Shown one piece after another: positions 1 through 5,722 of a stretch of DNA of 7,659 nucleotides; the stretch's first letter is position 1; every line of letters starts with the position of its first letter. This DNA is from Betaproteobacteria bacterium RBG_16_58_11. Its GTDB lineage: Bacteria; Pseudomonadota; Gammaproteobacteria; Burkholderiales; Thiobacteraceae. The notes below the pieces were generated by a model that worked only from the letters and a program-made list of their open reading frames with translations, did not search any database and had not been told where the DNA came from. The position numbers and the translations under genes are program-made. Where the stretch lies: assembly GCA_001770235.1 (NCBI GenBank), contig MEQN01000006.1:1-7659 (forward strand). The letters are read 5' to 3'.

Positions 1-248
1 TGCTGCAATTCGGTGGCGGCACGCTCGGCCACCCCTGGGGCAACGCCGCAGGTGCTGCTGCAAACCGCGTCGCGTTGGAAGCTTGTGTCGAAGCGCGCAA
101 CCAGGGCCGTGCCCTCGAAAAAGAGAGCAAGGACATTCTGACCGCTGCTGCCGCAAACAGCCCGGAATTGAAAATCGCCATGGAAACGTGGAAAGAGATC
201 AAGTTCGAATTCGACACCGTGGACAAGCTGGACGTTGCGCATAAATAA
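1..248 (+). CDS. cbbL: RubisCO form I large subunit, C-terminal 81 residues (5' end outside window)
   Basis: The reading frame begins at base 3 and runs 81 codons to TAA at 246-248. It encodes the C-terminal part of ribulose-1,5-bisphosphate carboxylase/oxygenase large subunit, the cytoplasmic CO2-fixing enzyme of the Calvin-Benson-Bassham cycle. The segment [17 protein letters not shown] near its start is the conserved loop whose adjacent glycines bind a substrate phosphate in form I enzymes. The following [17 protein letters not shown] helix and the ending [16 protein letters not shown] are typical of proteobacterial form IA large subunits. The catalytic lysines and the rest of the protein lie upstream of the window. 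cbbS follows 94 bases later on the same strand, so the two belong to one operon, and cbbQ/cbbO downstream argue for the IAq subtype. The family assignment is certain; the subtype is inferred from context. Confidence 0.97.
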   Translation, partial: LQFGGGTLGHPWGNAAGAAANRVALEACVEARNQGRALEKESKDILTAAAANSPELKIAMETWKEIKFEFDTVDKLDVAHK

Positions 249-252
249 AAAC

Positions 253-328
253 GTAGGTTGGGTTGAGCGTAAGCGATACCCAACAATTCACAGAACGTTG
301 GGTTACGGCTACGCCTAACCCAACCTAC
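253..328. repeat. GTTGGGT-type inverted repeat between cbbL and cbbS
   Basis: The outer arms GTAGGTTGGGTT (253-264) and AACCCAACCTAC (317-328) are perfectly complementary over 12 bp. Inside, GTTGGGT (257-263) can pair with ACCCAAC (278-284), and GTTGGGTTA (297-305) with TAACCCAAC (316-324). The element can therefore fold as one long stem or as two tandem hairpins. This looks like a dispersed intergenic palindrome seen in many proteobacterial genomes (family recalled from memory, not searched). It fills almost the whole cbbL-cbbS gap and ends 14 bases before the cbbS start codon. It has no U-tract, so it is more likely an RNA-stabilising or processing structure than a terminator. Confidence 0.85.
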
Positions 329-342
329 AAAAGGATAGAATC

Positions 343-699
343 ATGAGTGAAGTAATGGATTACAAAAGCCGCGTGAGCGACCCTGCCAGCCGCAAATTCG
401 AGACCTTCTCCTACCTGCCCGCCATGGACGCAGCCAATATCAAGAAGCAGGTCGAGTATCTGGTGAAAAAAGGCTGGAACCCGGCCATCGAGCACACCGA
501 ACCCGAGTACCTGATGGATTCCTACTGGTATATGTGGAAGCTGCCAATGTTCGGCGAGACCGATATAGATCGCGTTCTGGCCGAAGCCGAAGCCTGCCAC
601 AAGGCGAATCCCAACAACCACGTCCGACTGATTGGTTACAACAACTTCAACCAATCCCAAGGCGCGTCCATGGTGATTTTCCGCGGTAAGACTGTTTAA
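343..699 (+). CDS. cbbS: RubisCO form I small subunit
   Basis: This 118-residue protein is the small subunit that caps the L8 core of form I RubisCO. The length is normal for a bacterial CbbS. Recognisable family segments are the N-terminal KFETFSYLP, the loop region [14 protein letters not shown], the aromatic stretch [15 protein letters not shown], and the C-terminal [25 protein letters not shown]. The ATG at 343 is preceded by an AAGGAT Shine-Dalgarno-like stretch around 331-336. The gene lies directly downstream of cbbL and upstream of cbbQ. A strong hairpin starts 23 bases after the stop codon and may make cbbLS mRNA more abundant than cbbQO mRNA. Nothing looks truncated or odd. A long minus-strand open frame across this gene is its shadow. 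Confidence 0.98.
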   Translation: MSEVMDYKSRVSDPASRKFETFSYLPAMDAANIKKQVEYLVKKGWNPAIEHTEPEYLMDSYWYMWKLPMFGETDIDRVLAEAEACHKANPNNHVRLIGYNNFNQSQGASMVIFRGKTV

Positions 700-722
700 T
701 TTAGCGGCACGGGCAATACCCA

Positions 723-760
723 AAACAGCCCCCGTTGCCGCGAGGCGGCGGGGGCTGTTT
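723..760 (+). terminator. Strong hairpin after cbbS, terminator or attenuator
   Basis: AAACAGCCCCC (723-733) pairs perfectly with GGGGGCTGTTT (750-760). The stem continues inward through 734-739 against 744-749 (four Watson-Crick pairs and two G-U pairs) and closes on a GCGA tetraloop at 740-743, which fits the stable GNRA class. The stem is 17 bp in all. The following bases GTTTG are only weakly U-rich, so termination is probably partial. That would let some transcripts read on into cbbQ. A role in stabilising the 3' end of cbbLS mRNA is the alternative. Confidence 0.75.
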
Positions 761-761
761 G

Positions 762-814
762 TTTGTCCACCAATGGCGCGAAGCCCTATGTTTAACGCGT
801 CATTGGTGGACAAA
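762..814. repeat. Second inverted repeat between cbbS and cbbQ
   Basis: TTTGTCCACCAATG (762-775) is perfectly complementary to CATTGGTGGACAAA (801-814). After one G-T pair (776/800), CGCG at 777-780 pairs with CGCG at 796-799. This gives a 19-bp stem around a 15-base loop (781-795). It begins one base after the preceding terminator-like hairpin and ends 13 bases before the cbbQ ribosome-binding site. I see no promoter consensus in it. It may be an mRNA processing or stability element, a second attenuator, or an operator-like dyad; the sequence alone does not decide. Confidence 0.7.
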
Positions 815-838
815 TAAGCTTCCCTTCAAGGAGACCCC

Positions 839-1642
839 ATGAGCAACATCGTCGATCAATACCGCATCACTAATGAGCCTTACTATCACGCCGTCGCCGA
901 CGAAGTCGAATTGTTCGAGGCCGCTTATTCGGTGCGCATGCCCATGATGCTAAAAGGCCCGACCGGCTGCGGCAAGACGCGCTTTGTCGAGTACATGGCA
1001 TTCAAATTGGGCAAGCCGCTGATCACCGTGGCTTGTAACGAGGACATGACCGCCTCCGACCTGGTGGGGCGCTTCCTCTTGTCCGCATCGGGCACCGAAT
1101 GGCAGGATGGCCCGCTCGCCATCGCCGCGCGCTATGGCGCGATCTGCTATCTGGACGAAGTGGTCGAGGCGCGCCAGGACACCACGGTGGTGATCCACCC
1201 GTTGACCGACAACCGTCGCGTACTGCCGCTGGAAAAGAAGGGCGAGCTGTTGCATGCCCACCCCGATTTCCAGATTGTGATTTCCTACAATCCTGGCTAT
1301 CAATCGCTGATGAAGGACTTGAAACAGTCCACCAAGCAGCGTTTCGGCGGGCTGGATTTCACCTATCCCGACCACGCTATCGAAACCGAGATCGTCGCGC
1401 ACGAATCCGGCATCAACGCCGAAGTTGCCGGCAAGCTGGTGTCTATCGCCGAGCGTTCGCGCAACCTCAAGGGCCACGGCCTGGACGAAGGCCTGTCCAC
1501 GCGCATGTTGATTTACGCAGGCAGCCTGATCGCCAAGGGCGTGGCACCGTTGGCCGCCTGCCGCGTTGCCCTGGTGCGTCCGATCACCGACGACCCGGAT
1601 ATGCGCGATGCGCTGGATGCAGCGGTGTCCACGTTCTTTTAA
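839..1642 (+). CDS. cbbQ: RubisCO activase motor subunit CbbQ, MoxR-type AAA+ ATPase
   Basis: This 267-residue AAA+ ATPase forms the hexameric motor that, with CbbO, uses ATP hydrolysis to free RubisCO active sites from tight-binding sugar phosphates. Visible motifs are Walker A GPTGCGKT (residues 40-47), Walker B ICYLDE (102-107), the sensor 1 asparagine N151 in SYNPGYQS, an arginine-finger candidate R168 in TKQRF, and a sensor 2 arginine R222 in LSTRM. All are intact, and the order and length match the CbbQ/NorQ branch of MoxR proteins. The ATG at 839 follows a clear AAGGAG (828-833) with 5-base spacing. Because cbbS is upstream and cbbO 92 bases downstream, it most likely serves form I RubisCO. 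In organisms that have both RubisCO forms, separate CbbQO pairs can exist for each, so action on CbbM cannot be excluded. Confidence 0.97.
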   Translation: MSNIVDQYRITNEPYYHAVADEVELFEAAYSVRMPMMLKGPTGCGKTRFVEYMAFKLGKPLITVACNEDMTASDLVGRFLLSASGTEWQDGPLAIAARYGAICYLDEVVEARQDTTVVIHPLTDNRRVLPLEKKGELLHAHPDFQIVISYNPGYQSLMKDLKQSTKQRFGGLDFTYPDHAIETEIVAHESGINAEVAGKLVSIAERSRNLKGHGLDEGLSTRMLIYAGSLIAKGVAPLAACRVALVRPITDDPDMRDALDAAVSTFF

Positions 1643-1645
1643 TCC

Positions 1646-1728
1646 GTGAGCAGTGAGCGGTAAGCAGTAAGCGGGAAAACCGCTACTCCCAACTGCTCAC
1701 CGCTCACTGCTCACCGCTTACTATTCAC
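1646..1728. repeat. Inverted 7-nt-period repeat between cbbQ and cbbO
   Basis: The left arm is four 7-base units starting at 1646: GTGAGCA, GTGAGCG, GTAAGCA, GTAAGCG. The right arm is five units of the opposite sense from 1694: TGCTCAC, CGCTCAC, TGCTCAC, CGCTTAC, TATTCAC. Bases 1646-1667 match the reverse complement of 1693-1714 at 21 of 22 positions, so a long hairpin can form. The repeat nearly fills the gap and ends six bases before the cbbO ATG. Heptamer repeats of this kind recur in some bacterial genomes (general knowledge, not searched). No Shine-Dalgarno sequence lies between the repeat and cbbO. Confidence 0.88.
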
Positions 1729-1734
1729 TAAACC

Positions 1735-4107
1735 ATGTCGATCAATCTCGCTGATTACGCCGAACTACTGGAAGGCCTGTCTCCGCACAGCCAGGAAGTG
1801 CTGCACGCCAACTGGCACGACGCGACCAAGGTGTTTTCGCCGCGCGGGCTGGATACCTATCTGAAGGGCGCTGCCGCCATCCGTGGATTGGGGCGCGGCG
1901 ATTCGCTGGTCGAAGCCTGGCTGGAAAATGCGCCGCAGGTCGCCAAGGAAGTCGGCGAAGATGTGATCGGGGAACTCGTTACCGCTTCGCTTTCCCTAGC
2001 CTCCCGGACTTCGGGCTCGGTGATTGAATTGCTGCTCGCCACCGCGCCGACGGCGGCCAACCGGCTGGCCGATGCACAGCTCTTCCTCAACTACCTGCAA
2101 TTCATCAACACCCTGATCGCGCAGGCGCCGCGCGGCGTGCGCCCGATGCTGGACAAGCTGGAAGTATTGTTCCAGCAGTTGACCTTGGGCGGCCTGCGGC
2201 GCTGGGCGCTGTGGGGCGCGCACGCACACCGCACCAACTACGAAGAGCAGATTCAATACTTCAGCCTGGCATCTAAAGAATCGCTCGCCATGCTGCAGAA
2301 GGAGCGCAAGGGCACGCTGCTGGTGGATGTGCAGCGACGCATCAACATGTATCTGCGCGCCTTGTGGGCACGCGACTTTTTCATGCGCCCCACCGCCGGT
2401 GATTTCGAGACCCGCGAAGGCTATCGCCCTTACATTGAAGATTACTTGCTGCATCTGCCGGACGCCTACGACGACTGGATTGCTCCCCTCCCCCCTGGTG
2501 GGGGAGGGGCAGGGGGAGAGGGGGAAAAGGTTTCCGGCCTCGAACTCTATCGCGCCACCGCCGCGCACTGCGCCGCGCACGTGGTCGAAACCCGGCAACC
2601 GATTTCCGCCGAGGCGCTCAACCCGATGCAGATGGCGGTGATTTCCGTGATCGAGGACGCGCGCGTGGAAGCCCTCTCTATCCGCCGCTTTCCGGGCTTG
2701 AAGCAACTCTGGAGCAAGCTGCACAGCGCCACCCCGGCCATGAACAAGAGCTTGGGCGACTATCTCAACCGGCTGGCGCGCGCGCTGTTGGACGACAGCT
2801 ACCAGGACAGCGACGCGTGGATCAATGAGGGCCGCGCGCTGTTCGCCGCCGCGCAGGATAGACTGGACAACAACCAAATCGCCTGGGAAATCGGCGTGCA
2901 GCTAGCACACAGCTTGACCCAGAAAAAAATCCCATTCAATGCGCGCACCGATCTGCTCAGCGCGCCGTATCGCGACGACAACCGCTACTTCTGGGAATTC
3001 GAGGAATTCGATTTCGACAAGGCCGCCAGCGCCGGTTACGACACCATCAAGCAGGTGCGTAAATATGTGAGCGTGATGGAAATGGCCAACGAGATCGATG
3101 TCGAGACCGCCGGCGACGATGCCGAGGAAATCTGGGTGCTGGGCACCGAACTCTTCCCCTATGAAGACATGGGCAAGAGTTTCAACGAACTGGAAGGCAA
3201 GGAACCGCTGTCCGAGCCCTTCCACTATTCCGAGTGGGATTACCAGATTCAGTTGGAGCGCCCGGCCTGGGCCACGGTGCAGGAAAAACGCGCCAAATCC
3301 GGCGACCTGCAAATCATCGACGGCATCACCGCGCAATACAAGCGCGAAATCCATCGCATGAAATTCCTACTCGACGCCATGCAGCCGCAGGGCGTGCAGC
3401 GCATTCGCAAGCTGGAAGACGGCGACGAGATCGACATCAACGCCGCGATTGCCAGCTTCATCGACATTCGCCTGGGCAACCAGCCCGACCCGCGCATCAT
3501 GATGCGCAGCGTGCGCAAGACCCGCGACTTCTCGATCCTGGTGCTGTTGGATTTATCCGAATCGACCAACGAAAAAGTGCAGGACCAGGAATATTCCGTG
3601 CGCGAACTCACCCAGCAAGCCTGCGTGCTGCTGGCCGACGCGATCAACAAGGTGGGCGATCCCTTCGCGATCCATGGCTTCTGCTCGGACGGGCGCCACG
3701 ACGTCGAATACTACCGCTTCAAGGACTTCGACCAGCACTGGGACGAGACGCCCAAGGCCAAACTCGCCGGCATGACCGGCCAGCTCTCCACCCGCATGGG
3801 CGCGGCGATTCGCCACGCTGGCCATCATTTGAAACTACAGCGCTCCGCCAAGAAGCTGCTCATCGTCATCACCGACGGCGAGCCGGCCGACGTGGACGTG
3901 CGCGATCCGCAATACCTGCGCTACGACACCAAGAAGGCAGTGGAAGAAATTGGACGCGACGGCGTGGTAACCTACTGCATGAGCCTCGACCCGCGCGCCG
4001 ACCAATACGTGGCGCGAATCTTTGGGCAGAAAAACTTTATGGTGGTGGACCATGTGCAGCGGTTGCCAGAGAAACTGCCACTACTCTATGCGGGGTTAAC
4101 GCGATGA
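1735..4107 (+). CDS. cbbO: RubisCO activase adaptor CbbO with C-terminal von Willebrand A domain
   Basis: This 790-residue protein is the CbbO partner of CbbQ. In studied systems one CbbO docks on a CbbQ hexamer and its von Willebrand factor A domain contacts RubisCO. Length and order fit the family: a long N-terminal CbbO region beginning LADYAELLEGL, then a VWA domain from about residue 597 to the end. The metal-ion-dependent adhesion site is complete: DLSES at 606-610, T686 in LSTRM, and D714 in ITDGEP. The start at 1735 is chosen because the family-like N terminus follows at once, although no Shine-Dalgarno is visible upstream. Residues 251-264 are an unusual Pro/Gly-rich stretch (PLPPGGGGAGGEGE) encoded by a G-run repeat and probably acquired later. 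The stop overlaps the next start by ATGA. Long open frames on other strands and frames here are high-GC shadows. Confidence 0.97.
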   Translation: MSINLADYAELLEGLSPHSQEVLHANWHDATKVFSPRGLDTYLKGAAAIRGLGRGDSLVEAWLENAPQVAKEVGEDVIGELVTASLSLASRTSGSVIELLLATAPTAANRLADAQLFLNYLQFINTLIAQAPRGVRPMLDKLEVLFQQLTLGGLRRWALWGAHAHRTNYEEQIQYFSLASKESLAMLQKERKGTLLVDVQRRINMYLRALWARDFFMRPTAGDFETREGYRPYIEDYLLHLPDAYDDWIAPLPPGGGGAGGEGEKVSGLELYRATAAHCAAHVVETRQPISAEALNPMQMAVISVIEDARVEALSIRRFPGLKQLWSKLHSATPAMNKSLGDYLNRLARALLDDSYQDSDAWINEGRALFAAAQDRLDNNQIAWEIGVQLAHSLTQKKIPFNARTDLLSAPYRDDNRYFWEFEEFDFDKAASAGYDTIKQVRKYVSVMEMANEIDVETAGDDAEEIWVLGTELFPYEDMGKSFNELEGKEPLSEPFHYSEWDYQIQLERPAWATVQEKRAKSGDLQIIDGITAQYKREIHRMKFLLDAMQPQGVQRIRKLEDGDEIDINAAIASFIDIRLGNQPDPRIMMRSVRKTRDFSILVLLDLSESTNEKVQDQEYSVRELTQQACVLLADAINKVGDPFAIHGFCSDGRHDVEYYRFKDFDQHWDETPKAKLAGMTGQLSTRMGAAIRHAGHHLKLQRSAKKLLIVITDGEPADVDVRDPQYLRYDTKKAVEEIGRDGVVTYCMSLDPRADQYVARIFGQKNFMVVDHVQRLPEKLPLLYAGLTR
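2485..2524. repeat. In-frame C-run/G-run repeat inside cbbO with G-quadruplex potential
   Basis: CCCCTCCCCC (2485-2494) is the perfect reverse complement of GGGGGAGGGG (2500-2509) around a 5-base loop. The + strand then continues with further G runs, giving G5 (2500-2504), G4 (2506-2509), G5 (2512-2516) and G5 (2520-2524) separated by 1, 2 and 3 bases. This fits the canonical G-quadruplex pattern. In another frame the same bases read SPLVGEGQGERG, a peptide I associate with spurious translations of a common dispersed intergenic repeat. That suggests a repeat unit captured within the gene without breaking its frame. Confidence 0.75.
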
Positions 4108-4406
4108 CACTAAGAGTTTATACCGGTATCGACCAGGACGAAAAAGGTGGCCTGACACACCTCGGACGCATGGTGCGCGATGCCTGGGTGTTTGGCATTC
4201 TCCCCGAAACGGAAACCTGCGCCGGCTGGGATGGCGCACGCATGCAGGGCTTGTATGAACAGGTCTATGCCGCATGGGAACCGTATGCGCATCTGCCGAG
4301 CCGCTTACCGGATGATCTGAAGGAGCGCCACGCAAAACTGTACGCACAGGCCATTGCCAATGCGCGCAATGAAGGCTGGGACCCCGAATTGGGCGAGGAT
4401 GAATAG
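4104..4406 (+). CDS. Hypothetical 100-residue protein translationally coupled to cbbO
   Basis: The ATG at 4104 overlaps the cbbO TGA in the sequence ATGA, the classic arrangement for translational coupling. The frame runs 100 codons to TAG at 4404-4406. The same frame is open upstream within cbbO, but that part is an Arg/Pro-rich shadow, so the overlap start is the sensible one. The protein starts MTLRVYTGIDQD. It has no transmembrane segment or signal peptide, contains four tryptophans (in DAWVFG, AGWDG, AAWEPY and EGWDP), is probably largely helical in its second half, and ends in an acidic tail ELGEDE. I do not recognise a named family. Its place as last gene of cbbLSQO suggests an accessory role with CbbO or RubisCO, but this rests on context only. 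Confidence 0.8.
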   Translation: MTLRVYTGIDQDEKGGLTHLGRMVRDAWVFGILPETETCAGWDGARMQGLYEQVYAAWEPYAHLPSRLPDDLKERHAKLYAQAIANARNEGWDPELGEDE

Positions 4407-4413
4407 ATATCAG

Positions 4414-4473
4414 GTAGGGGCGAGGCATGCCTCGCCCGGCATTGACAGCGGGTCGGGCATGCCCGACCCCTAC
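4414..4473. repeat. Twin 20-bp palindromes in an inverted repeat between convergent genes
   Basis: Two perfect 20-bp palindromes, at 4418-4437 and 4450-4469, are each centred on GCATGC. They are enclosed by outer arms GTAGGGG (4414-4420) and CCCCTAC (4467-4473). The element lies between the stop of the + strand 100-residue gene and the stop of the minus-strand gene at 4479. In RNA from either strand it gives two stable hairpins, so it may act as a bidirectional transcription end; T6 at 4485-4490 follows on the + strand. It also resembles dispersed genomic repeats. Confidence 0.8.
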
Positions 4474-4478
4474 AAGGT

Positions 4479-4901
4479 TCAGCTATTTTTTGGAGTGGAC
4501 TTCGGCGCCGGAAACTTGAGCACGCGCGCCGGTCCATCGAGCCGCGCTTTCTTCGCCAAGTCCTGCAGCGCACGCGGAAGCTCTGCCTGCAAGCGAAACA
4601 TGAGATCGCGCGCTGTTGTTTGATAAAAGGCTGCTTCGTATTCCACCGGGTCTTCCAGCGAAGTCCGCACCTGGGGCCGAAAATGCCGCCAGGCGACATC
4701 GATCCAGCATTTGCGCTCGCCATCCAGGAACACCCACTCTTCGGCATCCAGGATCGCCATGTATTGCATGCTGCGAATGGGTACGAACAAGTTACCCGTT
4801 GCGCTGCGCGCCAGCAGCGTCAGGGCCAGGTTGTAAGTGGCGGCAGGCAGATGCCGCGTTTCGCAAGCCAGTTCCTGGTCGCGATAACAAGTGATCTCCA
4901 T
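4479..4901 (-). CDS. Hypothetical 140-residue protein, convergent to the cbb operon
   Basis: Read on the minus strand, the ATG at 4901-4899 is preceded by an AGAGGA Shine-Dalgarno about 8 bases upstream, and the frame ends in TGA at 4481-4479. The protein begins MEITCYRDQELACETRHLP. It has a central segment SMQYMAILDAEEWVFLDG followed by WIDVAWRHFRPQ, then a probably helical C-terminal half (DLMFRLQAELPRALQDLAKK) and a Pro/Lys-rich end. There is no signal peptide or membrane segment. I do not recognise a characterised family; the composition and proper ribosome-binding site look like a real cytoplasmic protein, not a shadow. It faces the cbb operon tail to tail and is divergent from the UPF0114 gene. 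No link to carbon fixation can be argued from the sequence. Confidence 0.75.
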   Translation of the reverse strand: MEITCYRDQELACETRHLPAATYNLALTLLARSATGNLFVPIRSMQYMAILDAEEWVFLDGERKCWIDVAWRHFRPQVRTSLEDPVEYEAAFYQTTARDLMFRLQAELPRALQDLAKKARLDGPARVLKFPAPKSTPKNS

Positions 4902-4940
4902 TGCGTCATCCTCTGATCAGGATCGGAATAAGTGAAATTG

Positions 4941-4946
4941 TATAAT
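4941..4946 (+). promoter_or_regulatory. Candidate -10 element in the divergent intergenic region
   Basis: A perfect TATAAT lies in the 143-base gap between the minus-strand hypothetical gene and the UPF0114 gene, about 100 bases before the latter's start codon. No good -35 hexamer is seen at 16-18 bases spacing, so the promoter would be weak or activator-dependent. The minus-strand gene must also start from this gap. On that strand TTGTGA (complement of 4965-4970) followed at 17 bases by CATTAT is a possible but poor match. Confidence 0.35.
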
Positions 4947-5044
4947 GCGTCGGGACGGCCAGTGTCACAAACGATTCCGGCAATAATAAGCCTTCCACTT
5001 TCATGCTTGGATGCGCTTTGATCTAATTTTCAAGGGAGTAAGGC

Positions 5045-5599
5045 ATGCGATTTTTTGAAAAACTGTTTGAAAAAGCCTTGTGGAACGGCCGCTTCGTGGT
5101 GGTCGTGGCGGTCGTGGCCAGCATGGCCGCCGCCACCGCGATCTTCTACATGGCCACGGTGGACGTGGTCTATCTGGTCGGCCACATGCTGAATTATGCC
5201 GACCCCTCGATGGCAATCGATGCGCGCAAAGCCATGCATGACGAAACCATCACGCATGTGGTCGAAGTGGTGGACGGCTATCTGCTCGCCACCTTCATGC
5301 TGATTTTCGCGCTCGGCATGTATGAACTTTTCGTGAGCGATATTGACGAAGCGCATGGCAGCAAAACGTCGAGCAAGATCCTGGTGATCGAGAGCTTGGA
5401 TGACCTGAAGGCGCGCTTGGCTAAGGTGATCCTGATGATTCTGATCGTCACCTTGTTTGAAGAAGCGCTGAAGATGAATCTCACCACCACCCTGGATTTG
5501 TTGTATTTGGGCGGCGCCATCGCGCTGGTCGGCGTGGCCTTGTATTTCACGCATAAGGCCGAATCGCACGGCAAGGAAGGCGAAGAAGCACCACATTAA
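5045..5599 (+). CDS. UPF0114/YqhA family inner-membrane protein
   Basis: This 184-residue protein matches the UPF0114 (YqhA) family of small membrane proteins, whose biochemical function is not established to my knowledge. Four hydrophobic segments are visible, at about residues 17-38, 79-97, 126-142 and 150-168. Between the second and third lies the conserved-looking block YELFVSDIDEAHGSKTSSKI followed by the hydrophilic ESLDDLKARLAK. The C terminus is short, charged and His/Glu-rich. It is slightly longer than Escherichia coli YqhA, mainly through the loop after the first helix. The ATG at 5045 follows a GGGAG (5034-5038) with 6-base spacing. htpX lies 123 bases downstream beyond an inverted repeat, so the two may be transcribed separately. 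No relation to RubisCO is evident. Confidence 0.88.
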   Translation: MRFFEKLFEKALWNGRFVVVVAVVASMAAATAIFYMATVDVVYLVGHMLNYADPSMAIDARKAMHDETITHVVEVVDGYLLATFMLIFALGMYELFVSDIDEAHGSKTSSKILVIESLDDLKARLAKVILMILIVTLFEEALKMNLTTTLDLLYLGGAIALVGVALYFTHKAESHGKEGEEAPH

Positions 5600-5615
5600 T
5601 TCTTAACGGCAATTT

Positions 5616-5695
5616 GCCGCAGAGGTCACAGAGAGCACAGAGAAGAGCAAAAAACCTGGTGGAGTTTTCTCTGTGTTCTCTGTGACCTCTGTGGC
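5616..5695. repeat. Inverted 9-nt-period repeat between the UPF0114 gene and htpX
   Basis: Bases 5616-5644 and 5667-5695 are reverse complements at 27 of 29 positions, and both differences become G-U pairs in the + strand transcript. Each arm is made of 9-base units: CAGAGGTCA, CAGAGAGCA, CAGAGAAGA on the left (5620-5646), and three units starting CTCTGTG on the right (5669-5695). A T7 run follows at 5704-5710, eight bases past the stem, so a terminator role for the UPF0114 gene is possible but not well formed. The sequence resembles a widespread CACAGAG-type dispersed repeat (recalled, not searched). Confidence 0.88.
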
Positions 5696-5722
5696 TAAAA
5701 TTGTTTTTTTCGGGGCCATGCC

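Noticed and set aside
325..813. Minus-strand open frame of 162 codons over cbbS
   Set aside because: It is antisense to a certain cbbS, runs through the strong hairpins, and has no recognisable family features.
1646..1728. Possible CRISPR array from the short repeated units
   Set aside because: The units are 7 bases, adjacent without spacers, and switch orientation in the middle; this is an inverted tandem repeat, not repeat-spacer structure.
1996..2877. Minus-strand open frame of 293 codons inside cbbO
   Set aside because: It is the complement of well-supported cbbO coding sequence, has shadow-type composition, and includes the translated G-run repeat (PSPTRGEGS).
3234..4103. Long + strand open frame that reads into the 100-residue gene, suggesting a 390-residue protein
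   Set aside because: It overlaps the VWA-encoding part of cbbO in another frame, and its first 290 residues are Arg/Pro/His-rich shadow sequence. Only the part from 4104 behaves like a protein.
839..4107. cbbQ-cbbO considered as a NorQ-NorD or other MoxR-VWA pair
   Set aside because: Direct linkage to cbbLS, the long CbbO-type N-terminal region and the CbbQ-like length favour the RubisCO activase; no nitric oxide reductase genes are present.
1..4406. Carboxysome operon
   Set aside because: No csoS2, csoSCA or shell-protein genes follow cbbS; cbbQ and cbbO come next, which fits the non-carboxysomal form IAq arrangement.
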